Shown here: piece after piece, positions 1 through 7,196 of the stretch | How positions within the stretch are numbered: the first letter of the stretch is position 1 | Layout: each line of letters opens with the position of its first letter | Assembly: GCA_023417735.1 (NCBI GenBank) | Contig: JAEZEK010000131.1 | Location: 1 to 8,433 of the forward strand | Length of the DNA stretch: 8,433 bases | DNA from: Pseudomonadota bacterium | GTDB taxonomy: Bacteria > Pseudomonadota > Alphaproteobacteria > Rhizobiales > Afifellaceae | Reading direction: 5' to 3' | Notes under the pieces: model-generated | The model's database searches: none | The model's input: the letters and a program-made list of their open reading frames with translations, nothing else | What the model was told of the DNA's origin: nothing | Position numbers and translations under genes: made by a program

Positions 1-87
1 GTCGCGAACGCCTATGCTGCCGCCGAGGCGTCGGAGAGTTCCGGCGGCTTCTTCGGCAGGGTCTGGAAGAAGGTCAACCCGTTCTGA
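1..87 (+). CDS. C-terminal end of an unidentified protein (partial)
   Basis: The first base starts an open frame of 28 codons that ends in TGA at 85-87, so only the C-terminus of a gene entering from the left is visible. The visible tail begins Val-Ala-Asn-Ala-Tyr, runs through an Ala/Glu/Ser-rich stretch and ends in GGFFGRVWKKVNPF. Third codon positions are almost all G or C, as in the confident genes nearby, and this is the main reason to believe the frame. The other frames are also open here, so the reading is not certain. I do not recognise the family from so short a tail. The gene converges on the MFS transporter gene, leaving 69 bp (88-156). Those bases contain short GC inverted repeats but no T-tailed terminator. 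Confidence 0.5.
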   Translation, partial: VANAYAAAEASESSGGFFGRVWKKVNPF

Positions 88-156
88 CCGCGATCCGGCG
101 AGCCGGCTGAGGGCCGCGCCCGCGCCGCCGAGGCGGGTCCTTCGCGCACGGTCACG

Positions 157-1350
157 TCATTCGCCGGCCGGCAGGGGATCGGGCGCCCGCGCCTGGGAGA
201 GGCCCAGGAACGCGGCCGCGCACAGGAAGATCGCAAGCCCGGCCGATGCCGCTACGAGCAGCACCGCGACGAACCCGCCGGCGCCGTGCAGGACCGCGAT
301 CAGCGGGACGGCGAACCCGCTCGTCGCGAACCCCAGGAAATAGCGCACGCTGAAGGCGCGGGCGCGCCAATCGCCTGGCACATAGCGGGCGATCATCGCA
401 TCGTTCACCACGACCTGGCCGTAGATCGCAGCCATTGCCAGCGCGATCCCGAAGAGCATCGGGGTGCCGGTCTGGAAGGCGGCGATGCCGAGCCCGACCG
501 GCTGCAGGACCGAGAGGCCGAGGAAGAGCCTCGGAAGGGTGACGCTATCGACCAGGCGCCCGACGGTGAGCTGCGTGAGCGCTCCGACGGTGAACACGGT
601 CGTGGCGAGGGAGCCGGTGAGCCAGAGGGGCAGCTCCGCCCCCATCCGCTCGTCGACGATCTTCGGCAGCGCGATCGTGACGATGTTGAACGTCATCCCG
701 CCGGCGACGATGGCGAGCGCGAACAGGCCCATGAGCATTGCCGGATGGAGGAAGCGGACGGTAGGGGCGCTCGCGGCGCCCTGGCCGGGCCGGGCGTGGT
801 CCCTCGGAACGAGCCAGAGGAATGCGATCCCGACCGCGAGGCAGACGGCACCCGGCACCAGGAAGGCGGTGCGCCAGCCGAAGCTGGCCGCGAGGAAGGC
901 GGTGACGGCGGAGGCGAGCGCGGCGCCCCCGTTTCCCCAGACGCCGTTTATGCCGAGATCACGGCCGAGCTTCCCGGCATTCGCGACCAGCATGGTCGAC
1001 CCGACCGGGTGATAGATGGCCGCGAAGGCGCCGAGCACCGTCAGCCACAGCGCGAACTCGAACGGCCGGTCGGCGGAGGCGAGGCCGAAGCAGGACAGGC
1101 CCGAACCGAGGAAGAACGCGGCGAACAGCGTCCTGCGCCCGAAGCGGTCCGACAGCGAGCCCATCGGAAGGGACAGCAGCCCGAACGCCACGAAGGCGCC
1201 CGTGGAGAGCGCGATCAGGGTGCCGTAGGACTGCCCGGTCTCGGCCGCGATGGCGAGCACGGCGGTCGGATAGATCAGCAGCAGGAAATGGTCGAGCGCA
1301 TGCCCCAGATTGACGAAGCGGACCGTGCGGCGGGCCAGGGCATCGGACAT
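157..1350 (-). CDS. MFS transporter, 12-TM type
   Basis: The 397-residue protein is strongly hydrophobic, with about twelve membrane segments and a short loop near residues 180-200 between the two halves, as expected for the major facilitator superfamily. The family's motif A, G-x-L-x-D-R-x-G-R-R, is present at residues 64-73 after the second membrane segment. A second recognisable stretch, AIYHPVGSTMLVANAG with a following NGVWGN (about 111-140), resembles bacterial MFS proteins loosely related to drug or organic-acid exporters. The substrate cannot be read from sequence. A longer frame starts at 1377, but I chose the ATG at 1348-1350: a GGAG lies 8 nt upstream (1359-1362), and the 1377 start falls inside a candidate -10 box. 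The gene follows secA on the same strand with a 104-bp gap and a possible promoter of its own. Role in the inner membrane is secure; specificity is unknown. Confidence 0.9.
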   Translation of the reverse strand: MSDALARRTVRFVNLGHALDHFLLLIYPTAVLAIAAETGQSYGTLIALSTGAFVAFGLLSLPMGSLSDRFGRRTLFAAFFLGSGLSCFGLASADRPFEFALWLTVLGAFAAIYHPVGSTMLVANAGKLGRDLGINGVWGNGGAALASAVTAFLAASFGWRTAFLVPGAVCLAVGIAFLWLVPRDHARPGQGAASAPTVRFLHPAMLMGLFALAIVAGGMTFNIVTIALPKIVDERMGAELPLWLTGSLATTVFTVGALTQLTVGRLVDSVTLPRLFLGLSVLQPVGLGIAAFQTGTPMLFGIALAMAAIYGQVVVNDAMIARYVPGDWRARAFSVRYFLGFATSGFAVPLIAVLHGAGGFVAVLLVAASAGLAIFLCAAAFLGLSQARAPDPLPAGE

Positions 1351-1375
1351 GAAGCGGACTCCGGCGGGGGCGCCC

Positions 1376-1403
1376 ATACTAGCTCCGCACCGAGCCCCGG
1401 CAA
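1376..1403 (-). promoter_or_regulatory. candidate promoter of the MFS gene
   Basis: On the minus strand TTGCCG (1403-1398) and TAGTAT (1381-1376) are separated by 16 bp; each matches four of six positions of the sigma-70 consensus. Transcription would begin near 1369, giving a leader of about 19 nt that holds the GGAG at 1359-1362 and favours the start at 1350. The match is moderate, and read-through from secA is equally possible. Confidence 0.35.
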
Positions 1404-1454
1404 GTGCCGCAGCAGCCGATCGGCGCCGCCCTCAGACCGGCGACGTCCCGCCGC

Positions 1455-4169
1455 TCAGGCCTGGACGACCTGGCCGTGGCACTGCTTGAACTTCTTTCCG
1501 GAGCCGCACGGGCAGGGCTCGTTCCGCCCGACGCGGCCCCAGGTCGAAGGATCGTCCGCCTTGCGCCGGGACGCGGCCGCGGATTGCTGCTCCGCATCGG
1601 CGAGGGCGAACTCGTCCTCGCCCGTGACCGGATCGAGATGGTGGGCCTGCATGGGCGGCAGCGCCTGCTGCTCGGGCGCGGGCCGCTCGGCGATCTCGAC
1701 ATGGGCCATCTGCCCGACGACGGCGCGGCGGAGCGAGGCGAGCATGCCCTGGAACAGGTCGAACGCCTCGGTCTTGTACTCGTTCAGCGGGTCGCGCTGG
1801 GCGTAGCCGCGGAACCCGACCACGGAGCGGAGGTGATCGAGCATCCCGAGGTGCTCGCGCCAGAGATGGTCGAGCGTCTGGAGCAGCATCTGCTTCTCGA
1901 CCATCCGCATCAGCTCGGGCCCGAAGCGTGCGGCCTTCTGCGCCATCAGATCGTCCGAGGCGCGGGTGATGCGCTCGCGGATCTCCTCGTCGGCGATCCC
2001 TTCCTCCTTCGCCCAGTCCTCGATCGGCAGATCGAGGTTCAGCTGGGCGCGGACGGCGTCGTGCAGGCCCGCCACGTCCCATTGCTCGGCATAGGCGCGC
2101 TCCGGGATGTGCTTGGAGACGATCTCCTCGATCACCTCGTGCCGCATGTCGCGCACGGTGTCGGCGATGTTCTCGCCGCTCATCAGCTCGATGCGCTGCT
2201 CGAAGACGACCTTGCGCTGGTCGTTCATGACGTTGTCGTACTTGAGCAGGTTCTTGCGGATGTCGAAATTGTGCGCCTCGACCTTCCCCTGCGCGCGCTC
2301 GAGCGCCTTGTTGATCCAGGGATGGACGATCGCCTCGTCTTCCTTGAGCCCGAGCTTCTGCAGCATCCCGTCCATCCGGTCGGAGCCGAAGATGCGCATC
2401 AGGTCGTCCTGCAGCGACAGGAAGAACTGCGAGTGCCCGGGATCGCCCTGGCGCCCGGACCGGCCGCGCAACTGGTTGTCGATGCGGCGGCTCTCGTGGC
2501 GCTCCGTGCCGATCACCATCAGGCCGCCGGCCTCGAGCGCCTTCGCCTTGAGGCGCTGGACCTCGTCGCGGATCTCCTGGGACCGCGCCTCGCGGTCCGG
2601 TCCCTCCGGCATGTCGGCGAGCTCTTCCTGCAGGCGCATGTCGATGTTGCCGCCGAGCTGGATGTCGGTGCCGCGGCCGGCCATGTTGGTCGCGATCGTC
2701 ACCGCGCCGGGCTTGCCGGCCTGCGAGACGATGAAGGCCTCGCGCTCGTGATGGCGGGCGTTCAGGACCTCGAAATCCTTCACGCCGGCCTTGCGGAGCC
2801 GGTCGGCCAGCAGCTCAGACTTCTCGATCGAGGTCGTGCCGACGAGCACCGGCTGGCCGCGCTCGCGGCACTCCCTGATGAGCTCCACGATCGCCTTGTA
2901 CTTCTCATCCACCGTCCGGTAGACGGCGTCGTCGTCGTCGATCCGGGCCACGGGGACGTTGGTCGGGATATCGGCGACGTCGAGCCCGTAGATGTCCATG
3001 AACTCGTCGGCCTCGGTCGAGGCCGTTCCGGTCATGCCCGCAAGCTTCTTGTAGAGGCGGAAGTAGTTCTGGAAGGTGATCGAAGCGAGCGTCTGGTTCT
3101 CGGGCTGGATCTTGACGTGTTCCTTCGCCTCGAGCGCCTGGTGCAGGCCCTCCGAATAGCGGCGGCCTTCCATCATCCGGCCGGTGAACTCGTCGATGAT
3201 GACGACCTGGTCGTTCTTAACGATGTAGTCGCGGTCGCGCAGGAAGAGCTTGTGGGCGCGCAGCGCGTTGTTGAGATGGTGGACGACCGCCACGTTCTCG
3301 ACGTCGTAGAGCGACTCGCCCCGGAGCATGCCGAGCCCGGAGAGGATCTGCTCGACCTTCTCGGTGCCCTCCTCGGTGAAGGTCGCCGACTTCACCTTCT
3401 CGTCGATCTCGTAGTCCTCGGGCGCGAGCTGCGGGATCACGGCGTCGATCGCCACGTAGAGCTCGGAACGGTCCTCGGTCGGCCCGGAAATGATGAGCGG
3501 CGTGCGCGCCTCGTCGATGAGGATGCTGTCGACCTCGTCGACGATCGCGAAATTGTGGCCCCGCTGGACCATGGAGGCGAGATTGTACTCCATGTTGTCA
3601 CGGAGGTAGTCGAACCCGAACTCGTTGTTCGTGCCGTAGGTCACGTCGGCCGCATAGGCCTCTCGCCTTTCCTCCTGCGAGAGCCCGTGCACGATGACGC
3701 CGACGGTGAGGCCGAGGAAGCGGTAGATCTGGCCCATCCAGCCGGCGTCGCGGCGGGCGAGGTAATCGTTGACGGTGACCACGTGCACGCCCTTGCCGGC
3801 GAGCGCATTCAGGTAGACCGGCAGGGTGGCGACCAGCGTCTTGCCTTCGCCGGTCTTCATTTCGGCAATCGAACCCTCGTTCAGAACCATGCCGCCGATG
3901 AGCTGCACGTCGAAATGCCGCTGACCGAGCGTGCGCTTCGCTGCCTCGCGCACGGTCGCGAAGGCGGGGACCAGCAGGTCGTCTACGGACTTGCCGGCGG
4001 CGATCTGGGCGCGGAAGTCGTCGGTGCGGGCGCGCAGCGCCTCGTCGCTCAGCGATTGAAGTTCGGGTTCAAGCGCATTGATCGAGTCGACGATCGGGCG
4101 ATAGCGCTTGACGCGACGGTCGCTCGATGTCCCGAAGACCATCCGGCCCAAAGTGCCCAAGCCCAGCAT
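1455..4169 (-). CDS. secA: Protein translocase ATPase SecA
   Basis: SecA is the motor ATPase that binds SecYEG at the inner membrane and pushes unfolded preproteins across. The 904-residue protein is full length for the family. Visible motifs in order: Walker A MKTGEGKT (104-111); Walker B/DEAD-type DEVD (211-214) within [16 protein letters not shown]; the preprotein cross-linking region after about residue 225; motif [11 protein letters not shown] (494-503); arginine-finger motif [15 protein letters not shown] (566-578); the helical scaffold and two-helix finger around 765-800; and a C-terminal zinc-binding tail C886-x-C888-x8-C897-H898, which binds SecB and phospholipid. A SecB-type partner is therefore likely. 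The ATG at 4167-4169 has a strong ribosome site (AGGAAGGA) 6 nt upstream. The gene is divergent from an exported isomerase. The only oddity is a leader ORF overlapping the start. A 5-bp inverted repeat (1438-1453) follows the stop codon but has no U-tract, so termination is unclear. Confidence 0.99.
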   Translation of the reverse strand: MLGLGTLGRMVFGTSSDRRVKRYRPIVDSINALEPELQSLSDEALRARTDDFRAQIAAGKSVDDLLVPAFATVREAAKRTLGQRHFDVQLIGGMVLNEGSIAEMKTGEGKTLVATLPVYLNALAGKGVHVVTVNDYLARRDAGWMGQIYRFLGLTVGVIVHGLSQEERREAYAADVTYGTNNEFGFDYLRDNMEYNLASMVQRGHNFAIVDEVDSILIDEARTPLIISGPTEDRSELYVAIDAVIPQLAPEDYEIDEKVKSATFTEEGTEKVEQILSGLGMLRGESLYDVENVAVVHHLNNALRAHKLFLRDRDYIVKNDQVVIIDEFTGRMMEGRRYSEGLHQALEAKEHVKIQPENQTLASITFQNYFRLYKKLAGMTGTASTEADEFMDIYGLDVADIPTNVPVARIDDDDAVYRTVDEKYKAIVELIRECRERGQPVLVGTTSIEKSELLADRLRKAGVKDFEVLNARHHEREAFIVSQAGKPGAVTIATNMAGRGTDIQLGGNIDMRLQEELADMPEGPDREARSQEIRDEVQRLKAKALEAGGLMVIGTERHESRRIDNQLRGRSGRQGDPGHSQFFLSLQDDLMRIFGSDRMDGMLQKLGLKEDEAIVHPWINKALERAQGKVEAHNFDIRKNLLKYDNVMNDQRKVVFEQRIELMSGENIADTVRDMRHEVIEEIVSKHIPERAYAEQWDVAGLHDAVRAQLNLDLPIEDWAKEEGIADEEIRERITRASDDLMAQKAARFGPELMRMVEKQMLLQTLDHLWREHLGMLDHLRSVVGFRGYAQRDPLNEYKTEAFDLFQGMLASLRRAVVGQMAHVEIAERPAPEQQALPPMQAHHLDPVTGEDEFALADAEQQSAAASRRKADDPSTWGRVGRNEPCPCGSGKKFKQCHGQVVQA

Positions 4170-4243
4170 TAACGATCCTTCCTGCGGCGCACGGAAATCG
4201 GGGTCGGTCCGAGAAACAGGCTACCAGGGGCGACGCTCGACAT
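4169..4243 (-). other. possible 24-codon leader ORF overlapping the secA start
   Basis: An ATG at 4243-4241 on the minus strand opens a 24-residue frame (starting MSSVAPGS and ending VRRRKDR). Its TAA shares one base with the secA ATG, giving TAATG. Such an overlap can couple translation of two cistrons, and the secA ribosome site lies inside the small ORF. Against it being a real gene: no Shine-Dalgarno is evident before its ATG, the frame stays open upstream to about 4375 as GC-rich frames often do, and the peptide has no membrane segment, no SecM-type arrest motif and no RAPP/RAGP-type motif. I list it as a possible regulatory ORF only. Confidence 0.25.
4176..4183 (-). promoter_or_regulatory. 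strong ribosome binding site of secA
   Basis: AGGAAGGA on the minus strand ends 6 nt before the secA ATG. It is the best Shine-Dalgarno match in the window and fixes the start at 4169. It also lies inside the last codons of the leader ORF at 4169-4243. Confidence 0.8.
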
Positions 4244-4290
4244 CGCAGAATTCGGAACTCGCGGAGAGCGTGGCCGACCCTCGCGCCTGC

Positions 4291-4310
4291 CCCGCCTTCT
4301 GGACGGCGGG
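4291..4310. repeat. GC-rich inverted repeat / stem-loop in the secA leader
   Basis: CCCGCC (4291-4296) and GGCGGG (4305-4310) form a perfect 6-bp stem around an 8-nt loop. If the secA promoter at 4319-4347 is right, transcription begins near 4312 and this hairpin is the first structure in the secA mRNA. It could protect the 5' end, be an operator, or be chance in GC-rich DNA. There is no adjacent T-run, so it is not a terminator. Confidence 0.35.
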
Positions 4311-4318
4311 TCCGCGGA

Positions 4319-4347
4319 CAGATAAGAACGCGCCCGATTTCTGTCAA
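4319..4347 (-). promoter_or_regulatory. candidate secA promoter
   Basis: The minus strand carries a perfect TTGACA (4347-4342). After a 17-bp spacer comes TATCTG (4324-4319), which keeps the TAT of a -10 box. The predicted start near 4312 gives a leader of about 140 nt. The same AT-rich spot reads GATAAG on the plus strand, so the two divergent genes may share control here. I saw no equally good promoter for the isomerase. Confidence 0.5.
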
Positions 4348-4381
4348 TCTGACGTGCTTCCCGTCGCCGGAGCACACCTTC

Positions 4382-4396
4382 ATGGAGTTCCGATGA
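4382..4396 (+). other. possible 4-codon mini-ORF overlapping the isomerase start
   Basis: ATG-GAG-TTC-CGA-TGA reads Met-Glu-Phe-Arg-stop, and its TGA overlaps the isomerase ATG as ATGA. A GGAG at 4369-4372 lies 9 nt before this ATG, and a second GGAG (4384-4387), inside the mini-ORF, serves the isomerase start. The arrangement would allow termination-reinitiation. It is small enough to be accidental. Confidence 0.2.
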
Positions 4397-5325
4397 CCCT
4401 TGTCAGCACCGCATCCCGGATTGCGCTCGCACTTGCCGCGGGGCTCGCTTTTGCCCCGGCCGCCGCGCTCGCCCAGGCAAATCCGCCGGCTGCCGCCGCC
4501 GAACCGGTCGCGGCGGATCCCGAAAAGGTGCTCGCCCGCGTCGGCGACGTGACCATCACCGAAGCCGACGTGGCCCAGGCCAACGAGGACTTTGGCGACG
4601 AATTGCAGCAGATCCCGCAGGACCGCCGCCGCGGCGTCCTGATCGACGTCCTGGTCGACATGGAGCTGCTCGCGAAGGCGGCCCGGGAGAAGGGGCTCGA
4701 CAAGACCGCCGAGTTCGAGCGCCGCATGGACATGCTGCGTACCCGCGCACTGCGGAACCTCTATGTGGAGAGCGAGATCGTCGGCTCCGTGACGGATGCC
4801 GAGATCAAGGCCGAGTACGACGCGGAAGTCGCCAAGTACGCGTCGCAGGAAGAAGCGCACGCGCGCCACATCCTGGTGGAGACCGAGGAGGAGGCGAGGG
4901 CGGTGATCGCCAGCCTCGAGAGCGGCGGCGATTTCGCGGCGATCGCCAAGGAGAAGTCGAAGGATCCGGGCAGCGGCGCGAACGGCGGCGACCTCGGCTT
5001 CTTCCGCAAGGGCCAGATGGTGCCCGAATTCGAGGCCGCGGTCTTTTCGCTCGAGCCGGGCGGCATCACGAAGGAGCCCGTGCAGTCACAGTTCGGCTGG
5101 CACGTGATCAAGCTCGAGGAGAAGCGGCAGAGCGCGCCGCCTCCGCTCGAGGACGTGAAGGAGCAGGTCAAGAGCGCGCTGCTTCGGCAGAAGTTTGAGA
5201 CGACAATGAGCGAACTCCGCGCGAACACGTCGGTCGAGATTGCCGGCGAGCCGCAACCGGGTAGCGCCGGCGCCCCGGAAGCGCCGGCCGGCGATGCGGA
5301 ACGCGCCCCGCAGCAGCCGAACTGA
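4393..5325 (+). CDS. Exported parvulin-type peptidyl-prolyl cis-trans isomerase (PpiC/SurA/PrsA-like)
   Basis: The 310-residue protein should act in the periplasm, isomerising Xaa-Pro bonds and helping exported or outer-membrane proteins fold. A signal peptide occupies about residues 1-27 (hydrophobic [10 protein letters not shown] core, AxA-type site near A27-Q28). An Ala/Pro linker and a SurA/PrsA-like helical segment (about 44-150, starting [16 protein letters not shown]) follow. The PpiC rotamase domain spans about 154-243, with the conserved HARHILV (H159), [17 protein letters not shown] and FGWHVIKLE (H237) motifs. The tail from about 285 is Pro/Ala/Gly-rich and probably disordered. An upstream-open frame begins at 4108, but the ATG at 4393 starts exactly at the signal peptide and has GGAG 5 nt upstream. 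There is no lipobox, so it is soluble rather than a lipoprotein. It heads the run isomerase-argJ-mutT-pilin and is divergent from secA. Which named isomerase it equals is unclear. Confidence 0.93.
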   Translation: MTLVSTASRIALALAAGLAFAPAAALAQANPPAAAAEPVAADPEKVLARVGDVTITEADVAQANEDFGDELQQIPQDRRRGVLIDVLVDMELLAKAAREKGLDKTAEFERRMDMLRTRALRNLYVESEIVGSVTDAEIKAEYDAEVAKYASQEEAHARHILVETEEEARAVIASLESGGDFAAIAKEKSKDPGSGANGGDLGFFRKGQMVPEFEAAVFSLEPGGITKEPVQSQFGWHVIKLEEKRQSAPPPLEDVKEQVKSALLRQKFETTMSELRANTSVEIAGEPQPGSAGAPEAPAGDAERAPQQPN

Positions 5326-5336
5326 CCGGAACCTCG

Positions 5337-6578
5337 ATGTCCGCCAAGGTGTCGCCGTTCGCCCCGGCGTCCTATCCCCGCATGCCGGTCGTGAACGGCG
5401 TCCGCTTCGCGAGCACCGAGGCGGGCATCCGCTACCGGAACCGCCGCGACCTGCTGCTTGCCGTGTTCGATCCTGGGACGGCGGTGGCGGGCGTCTTCAC
5501 GCGGTCGCGCTGCGCCTCGGCGCCCGTCGACTGGGACCGCGAGCGGGTTGGGCGCGGCGTGGCGCGTGCGCTGGTCGTGAACTCCGGCAACGCCAACGCC
5601 TTCACCGGCCGGAAAGGCCGCGACGCGACGCGGCTGACCGCGGAGGCCGCCGCGCGTGCCGTGGGGTGCCTCGCCGAGGAGGTGTTCCTGGCGTCCACCG
5701 GCGTCATCGGCGAGCCGCTCGATCCCGCCCCGTTCGAGCGGCATCTCGGACGGCTGCAGGCCGAGGCCGTCCCGGACGGGATCCTCGACGCCGCCCGCGC
5801 CATCATGACGACGGACACCTATCCGAAGATGGCCACGCGCTCCGTCCGCGTCGGCGATGCGACCATCACGATCAACGGCATCGCGAAGGGCGCGGGCATG
5901 ATCGCGCCGGACATGGCGACGATGCTCTCCTTCATCTTCACGGACGCCGAGGCGAGCCCGTCGACGCTGCAGGCGGCGCTCCGCGGGGCGGTGGAGGAGA
6001 GCTTCAACGCCATCACGATCGACAGCGACACCTCCACCTCGGACACGGTGCTCCTCTTCGCCACCGGCGCTTCGGCGCGCGGCGGCGCTCCGAGCCTGGA
6101 GGCGGCCGCGGAGGCCGATGCCGACGCATTCCGAGCCGCGCTGGCGGATCTCTGCCGCGAGCTCGCGCACCTCGTCGTGAAGGACGGCGAGGGCGCGCCC
6201 AAGTTCGCGGAAGTGCGGGTGCGGGGCGCCGTGAGCGCAGAGTCCGCGAAGACGGTCGCGCGCTCGATCGCGAATTCGCCGTTGGTGAAGACGGCGCTCG
6301 CCGGCGAGGACGCCAATTGGGGCCGGGTGGTGATGGCCGTCGGCAAGGCGGGCGAGCCGGCGGATCGGGACCGCCTCTCGATCTGGTTCGGCGAGCACCG
6401 CGTCGCCTTCGAAGGCGAGCGCGATCCCGACTACTCCGAAGAGGTCGTCTCGGCCTACATGAAGGGCGCGGAACTCGTGATCGCCGCCGATCTCGGCCTT
6501 GGCGACGGCGAGGCGCGCGTCTGGACCTGCGACCTTACGGCGGAATACGTGGCGATCAACGCCGACTACCGTTCCTGA
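5337..6578 (+). CDS. argJ: Glutamate N-acetyltransferase / amino-acid N-acetyltransferase ArgJ
   Basis: ArgJ moves the acetyl group from N-acetylornithine to glutamate, recycling acetate in arginine synthesis; some members also use acetyl-CoA. The 413-residue protein is full length. It shows [11 protein letters not shown] (81-91), the oxyanion-hole pair T121-G122 in ASTGVIG, and [14 protein letters not shown] (184-197). Within the last motif the precursor cuts itself before T195, whose freed amino group makes it the N-terminal nucleophile of the beta chain (codon at 5919-5921). The conserved end [10 protein letters not shown] is intact. The start follows the isomerase stop by 11 nt with a weak GGA 6 nt upstream, so translation probably relies on coupling. 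mutT starts 4 nt after its stop. Whether it is mono- or bifunctional cannot be told from sequence; no argA-like gene is in view. No damaging change was seen. Confidence 0.98.
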   Translation: MSAKVSPFAPASYPRMPVVNGVRFASTEAGIRYRNRRDLLLAVFDPGTAVAGVFTRSRCASAPVDWDRERVGRGVARALVVNSGNANAFTGRKGRDATRLTAEAAARAVGCLAEEVFLASTGVIGEPLDPAPFERHLGRLQAEAVPDGILDAARAIMTTDTYPKMATRSVRVGDATITINGIAKGAGMIAPDMATMLSFIFTDAEASPSTLQAALRGAVEESFNAITIDSDTSTSDTVLLFATGASARGGAPSLEAAAEADADAFRAALADLCRELAHLVVKDGEGAPKFAEVRVRGAVSAESAKTVARSIANSPLVKTALAGEDANWGRVVMAVGKAGEPADRDRLSIWFGEHRVAFEGERDPDYSEEVVSAYMKGAELVIAADLGLGDGEARVWTCDLTAEYVAINADYRS

Positions 6579-6582
6579 TCCC

Positions 6583-6984
6583 GTGCCGCGCCTCCTCCTC
6601 GTCGCGGCCTGCGCGCTCGTCGATGGCGACGGCCGCGTCCTCGTGGCCCAGCGGCCCGAGGGCAAGGCCATGGCCGGGCTTTGGGAGTTCCCGGGCGGAA
6701 AGGTCGAGGAAGGCGAGACGCCGGAGGCGGCGCTGATCCGCGAGCTGGCCGAGGAGCTCGGCATCAGCGTTACCCAGGCGTGTCTCGCCCCGCTCACATT
6801 CGCCAGCCATTCTTATCCGGATTTTCACATTCTGATGCCATTGTTCGTGTGCAGGCGTTGGCAAGGAATGCCCGTGGCACGCGTACATGAAGCCCTGAAA
6901 TGGGTTCGCCCGAACCGGCTGCGCGAGCTGGCGATGCCGGCCGCCGACGAGCCGCTCGTCAGCCACCTCGTCGACCTGCTCTGA
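6583..6984 (+). CDS. mutT: 8-oxo-dGTP diphosphatase MutT (Nudix hydrolase)
   Basis: The protein hydrolyses oxidised dGTP to the monophosphate and so prevents A:T to C:G mutations. With the GTG start at 6583 it has 133 residues, close to E. coli MutT. WEFPGGK (34-40) leads into a perfect Nudix box G39-x5-E45-x7-R53-E54-L-x-E57-E58-x-G60-I61. The C-terminal half (FASHSYPDFH, ALKWVRP, PAADEPLVSHL) follows the alphaproteobacterial MutT pattern. I chose the GTG because it lies 4 nt after the argJ stop and the protein begins directly with the first beta strand (PRLLLVAACAL). An in-frame ATG at 6499 would overlap argJ by 80 bp and add an unlikely Arg-rich extension. No Shine-Dalgarno precedes the GTG, so it is probably translationally coupled to argJ. 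Codons between about 6767 and 6911 are unusually AT-ending for this genome. Confidence 0.93.
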   Translation: MPRLLLVAACALVDGDGRVLVAQRPEGKAMAGLWEFPGGKVEEGETPEAALIRELAEELGISVTQACLAPLTFASHSYPDFHILMPLFVCRRWQGMPVARVHEALKWVRPNRLRELAMPAADEPLVSHLVDLL

Positions 6985-6991
6985 CCGACTT

Positions 6992-6996
6992 GGAGG
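6992..6996 (+). promoter_or_regulatory. ribosome binding site that sets a GTG start for the pilin
   Basis: GGAGG ends 5 nt before the GTG at 7002, but 17 nt before the in-frame ATG at 7014. This spacing supports GTG as the start, lengthening the prepilin leader by four residues. Confidence 0.6.
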
Positions 6997-7001
6997 GCCG
7001 C

Positions 7002-7184
7002 GTGCTGACCGCCATGATCAAACGGTTCCTGCGCGATCGGTCAGGCGCGACAGCGATCGAGTACGGCCTCATCGCCTCGATCGTCGGCGCGGCGCTCATC
7101 GGCATTGCCGGCACGGGCGGCGCCCTCGAGGAGCTGTACGAGGACGTGCGCAAGATCATCGAGGCGATGATCGGGACCGGCTGA
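7002..7184 (+). CDS. Flp family type IVb prepilin
   Basis: This 60-residue protein (56 if the ATG at 7014 is used) is a typical Flp/Tad pilin subunit. A short basic leader (MLTAMIKRFLRDRSG) precedes the prepilin-peptidase site G15|A16. The mature chain begins ATAIEYGLIAS, with the glutamate at +5 and the tyrosine at +6 that define Flp pilins, then a hydrophobic helix (about 17-36) and a short acidic amphipathic end. Flp subunits are normally cut by TadV/CpaA and assembled by the Tad/Cpa ATPase and platform into thin adhesive pili. The gene is 17 nt after mutT and probably shares the argJ-mutT transcript. No tad/cpa gene is in the window, so the assembly machine, if any, must lie elsewhere. 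Codon use matches the host. It ends 12 bp from the convergent methyltransferase gene, with no terminator visible. Confidence 0.9.
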   Translation: MLTAMIKRFLRDRSGATAIEYGLIASIVGAALIGIAGTGGALEELYEDVRKIIEAMIGTG

Positions 7185-7196
7185 GGCTGCCCGAGG

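Noticed and set aside
88..156. Bidirectional terminator between the left partial gene and the MFS gene
   Set aside because: Short inverted repeats exist (CCGG around CGAG; CCGCC-GA-GGCGG), but neither has a T-run on either strand, and such repeats are expected by chance in this composition.
1438..1453. secA terminator hairpin
   Set aside because: CGGCG and CGCCG flank a 6-nt loop right after the stop codon, but the stem is only 5 bp and no U-tract follows on the minus strand.
286..1806. A 506-codon plus-strand frame across the MFS gene and the end of secA
   Set aside because: It crosses two convincing minus-strand genes and translates to Arg/Glu/Gly/Asp-rich low-complexity sequence typical of an antisense shadow.
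1404..4172. A 922-codon open frame on the plus strand covering all of secA
   Set aside because: It is codon-aligned with secA on the opposite strand and is open only because secA avoids the codons TTA, CTA and TCA, as GC-rich genes do. Its translation is Leu/Val/Asp/His/Arg repeat-like text without any family motif.
4169..4375. The leader ORF extended to 68 codons as a secretion-monitor peptide for secA
   Set aside because: The extended peptide is Arg/Pro-rich with no signal sequence or membrane segment and no SecM-like or RAPP/RAGP-like arrest motif, so only the short overlap with secA is kept as an observation.
4761..6797. A 678-codon minus-strand frame opposite the isomerase, argJ and mutT
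   Set aside because: It is antisense to three well-identified genes, with Arg/Ala/Gly-rich composition and no recognisable domain.
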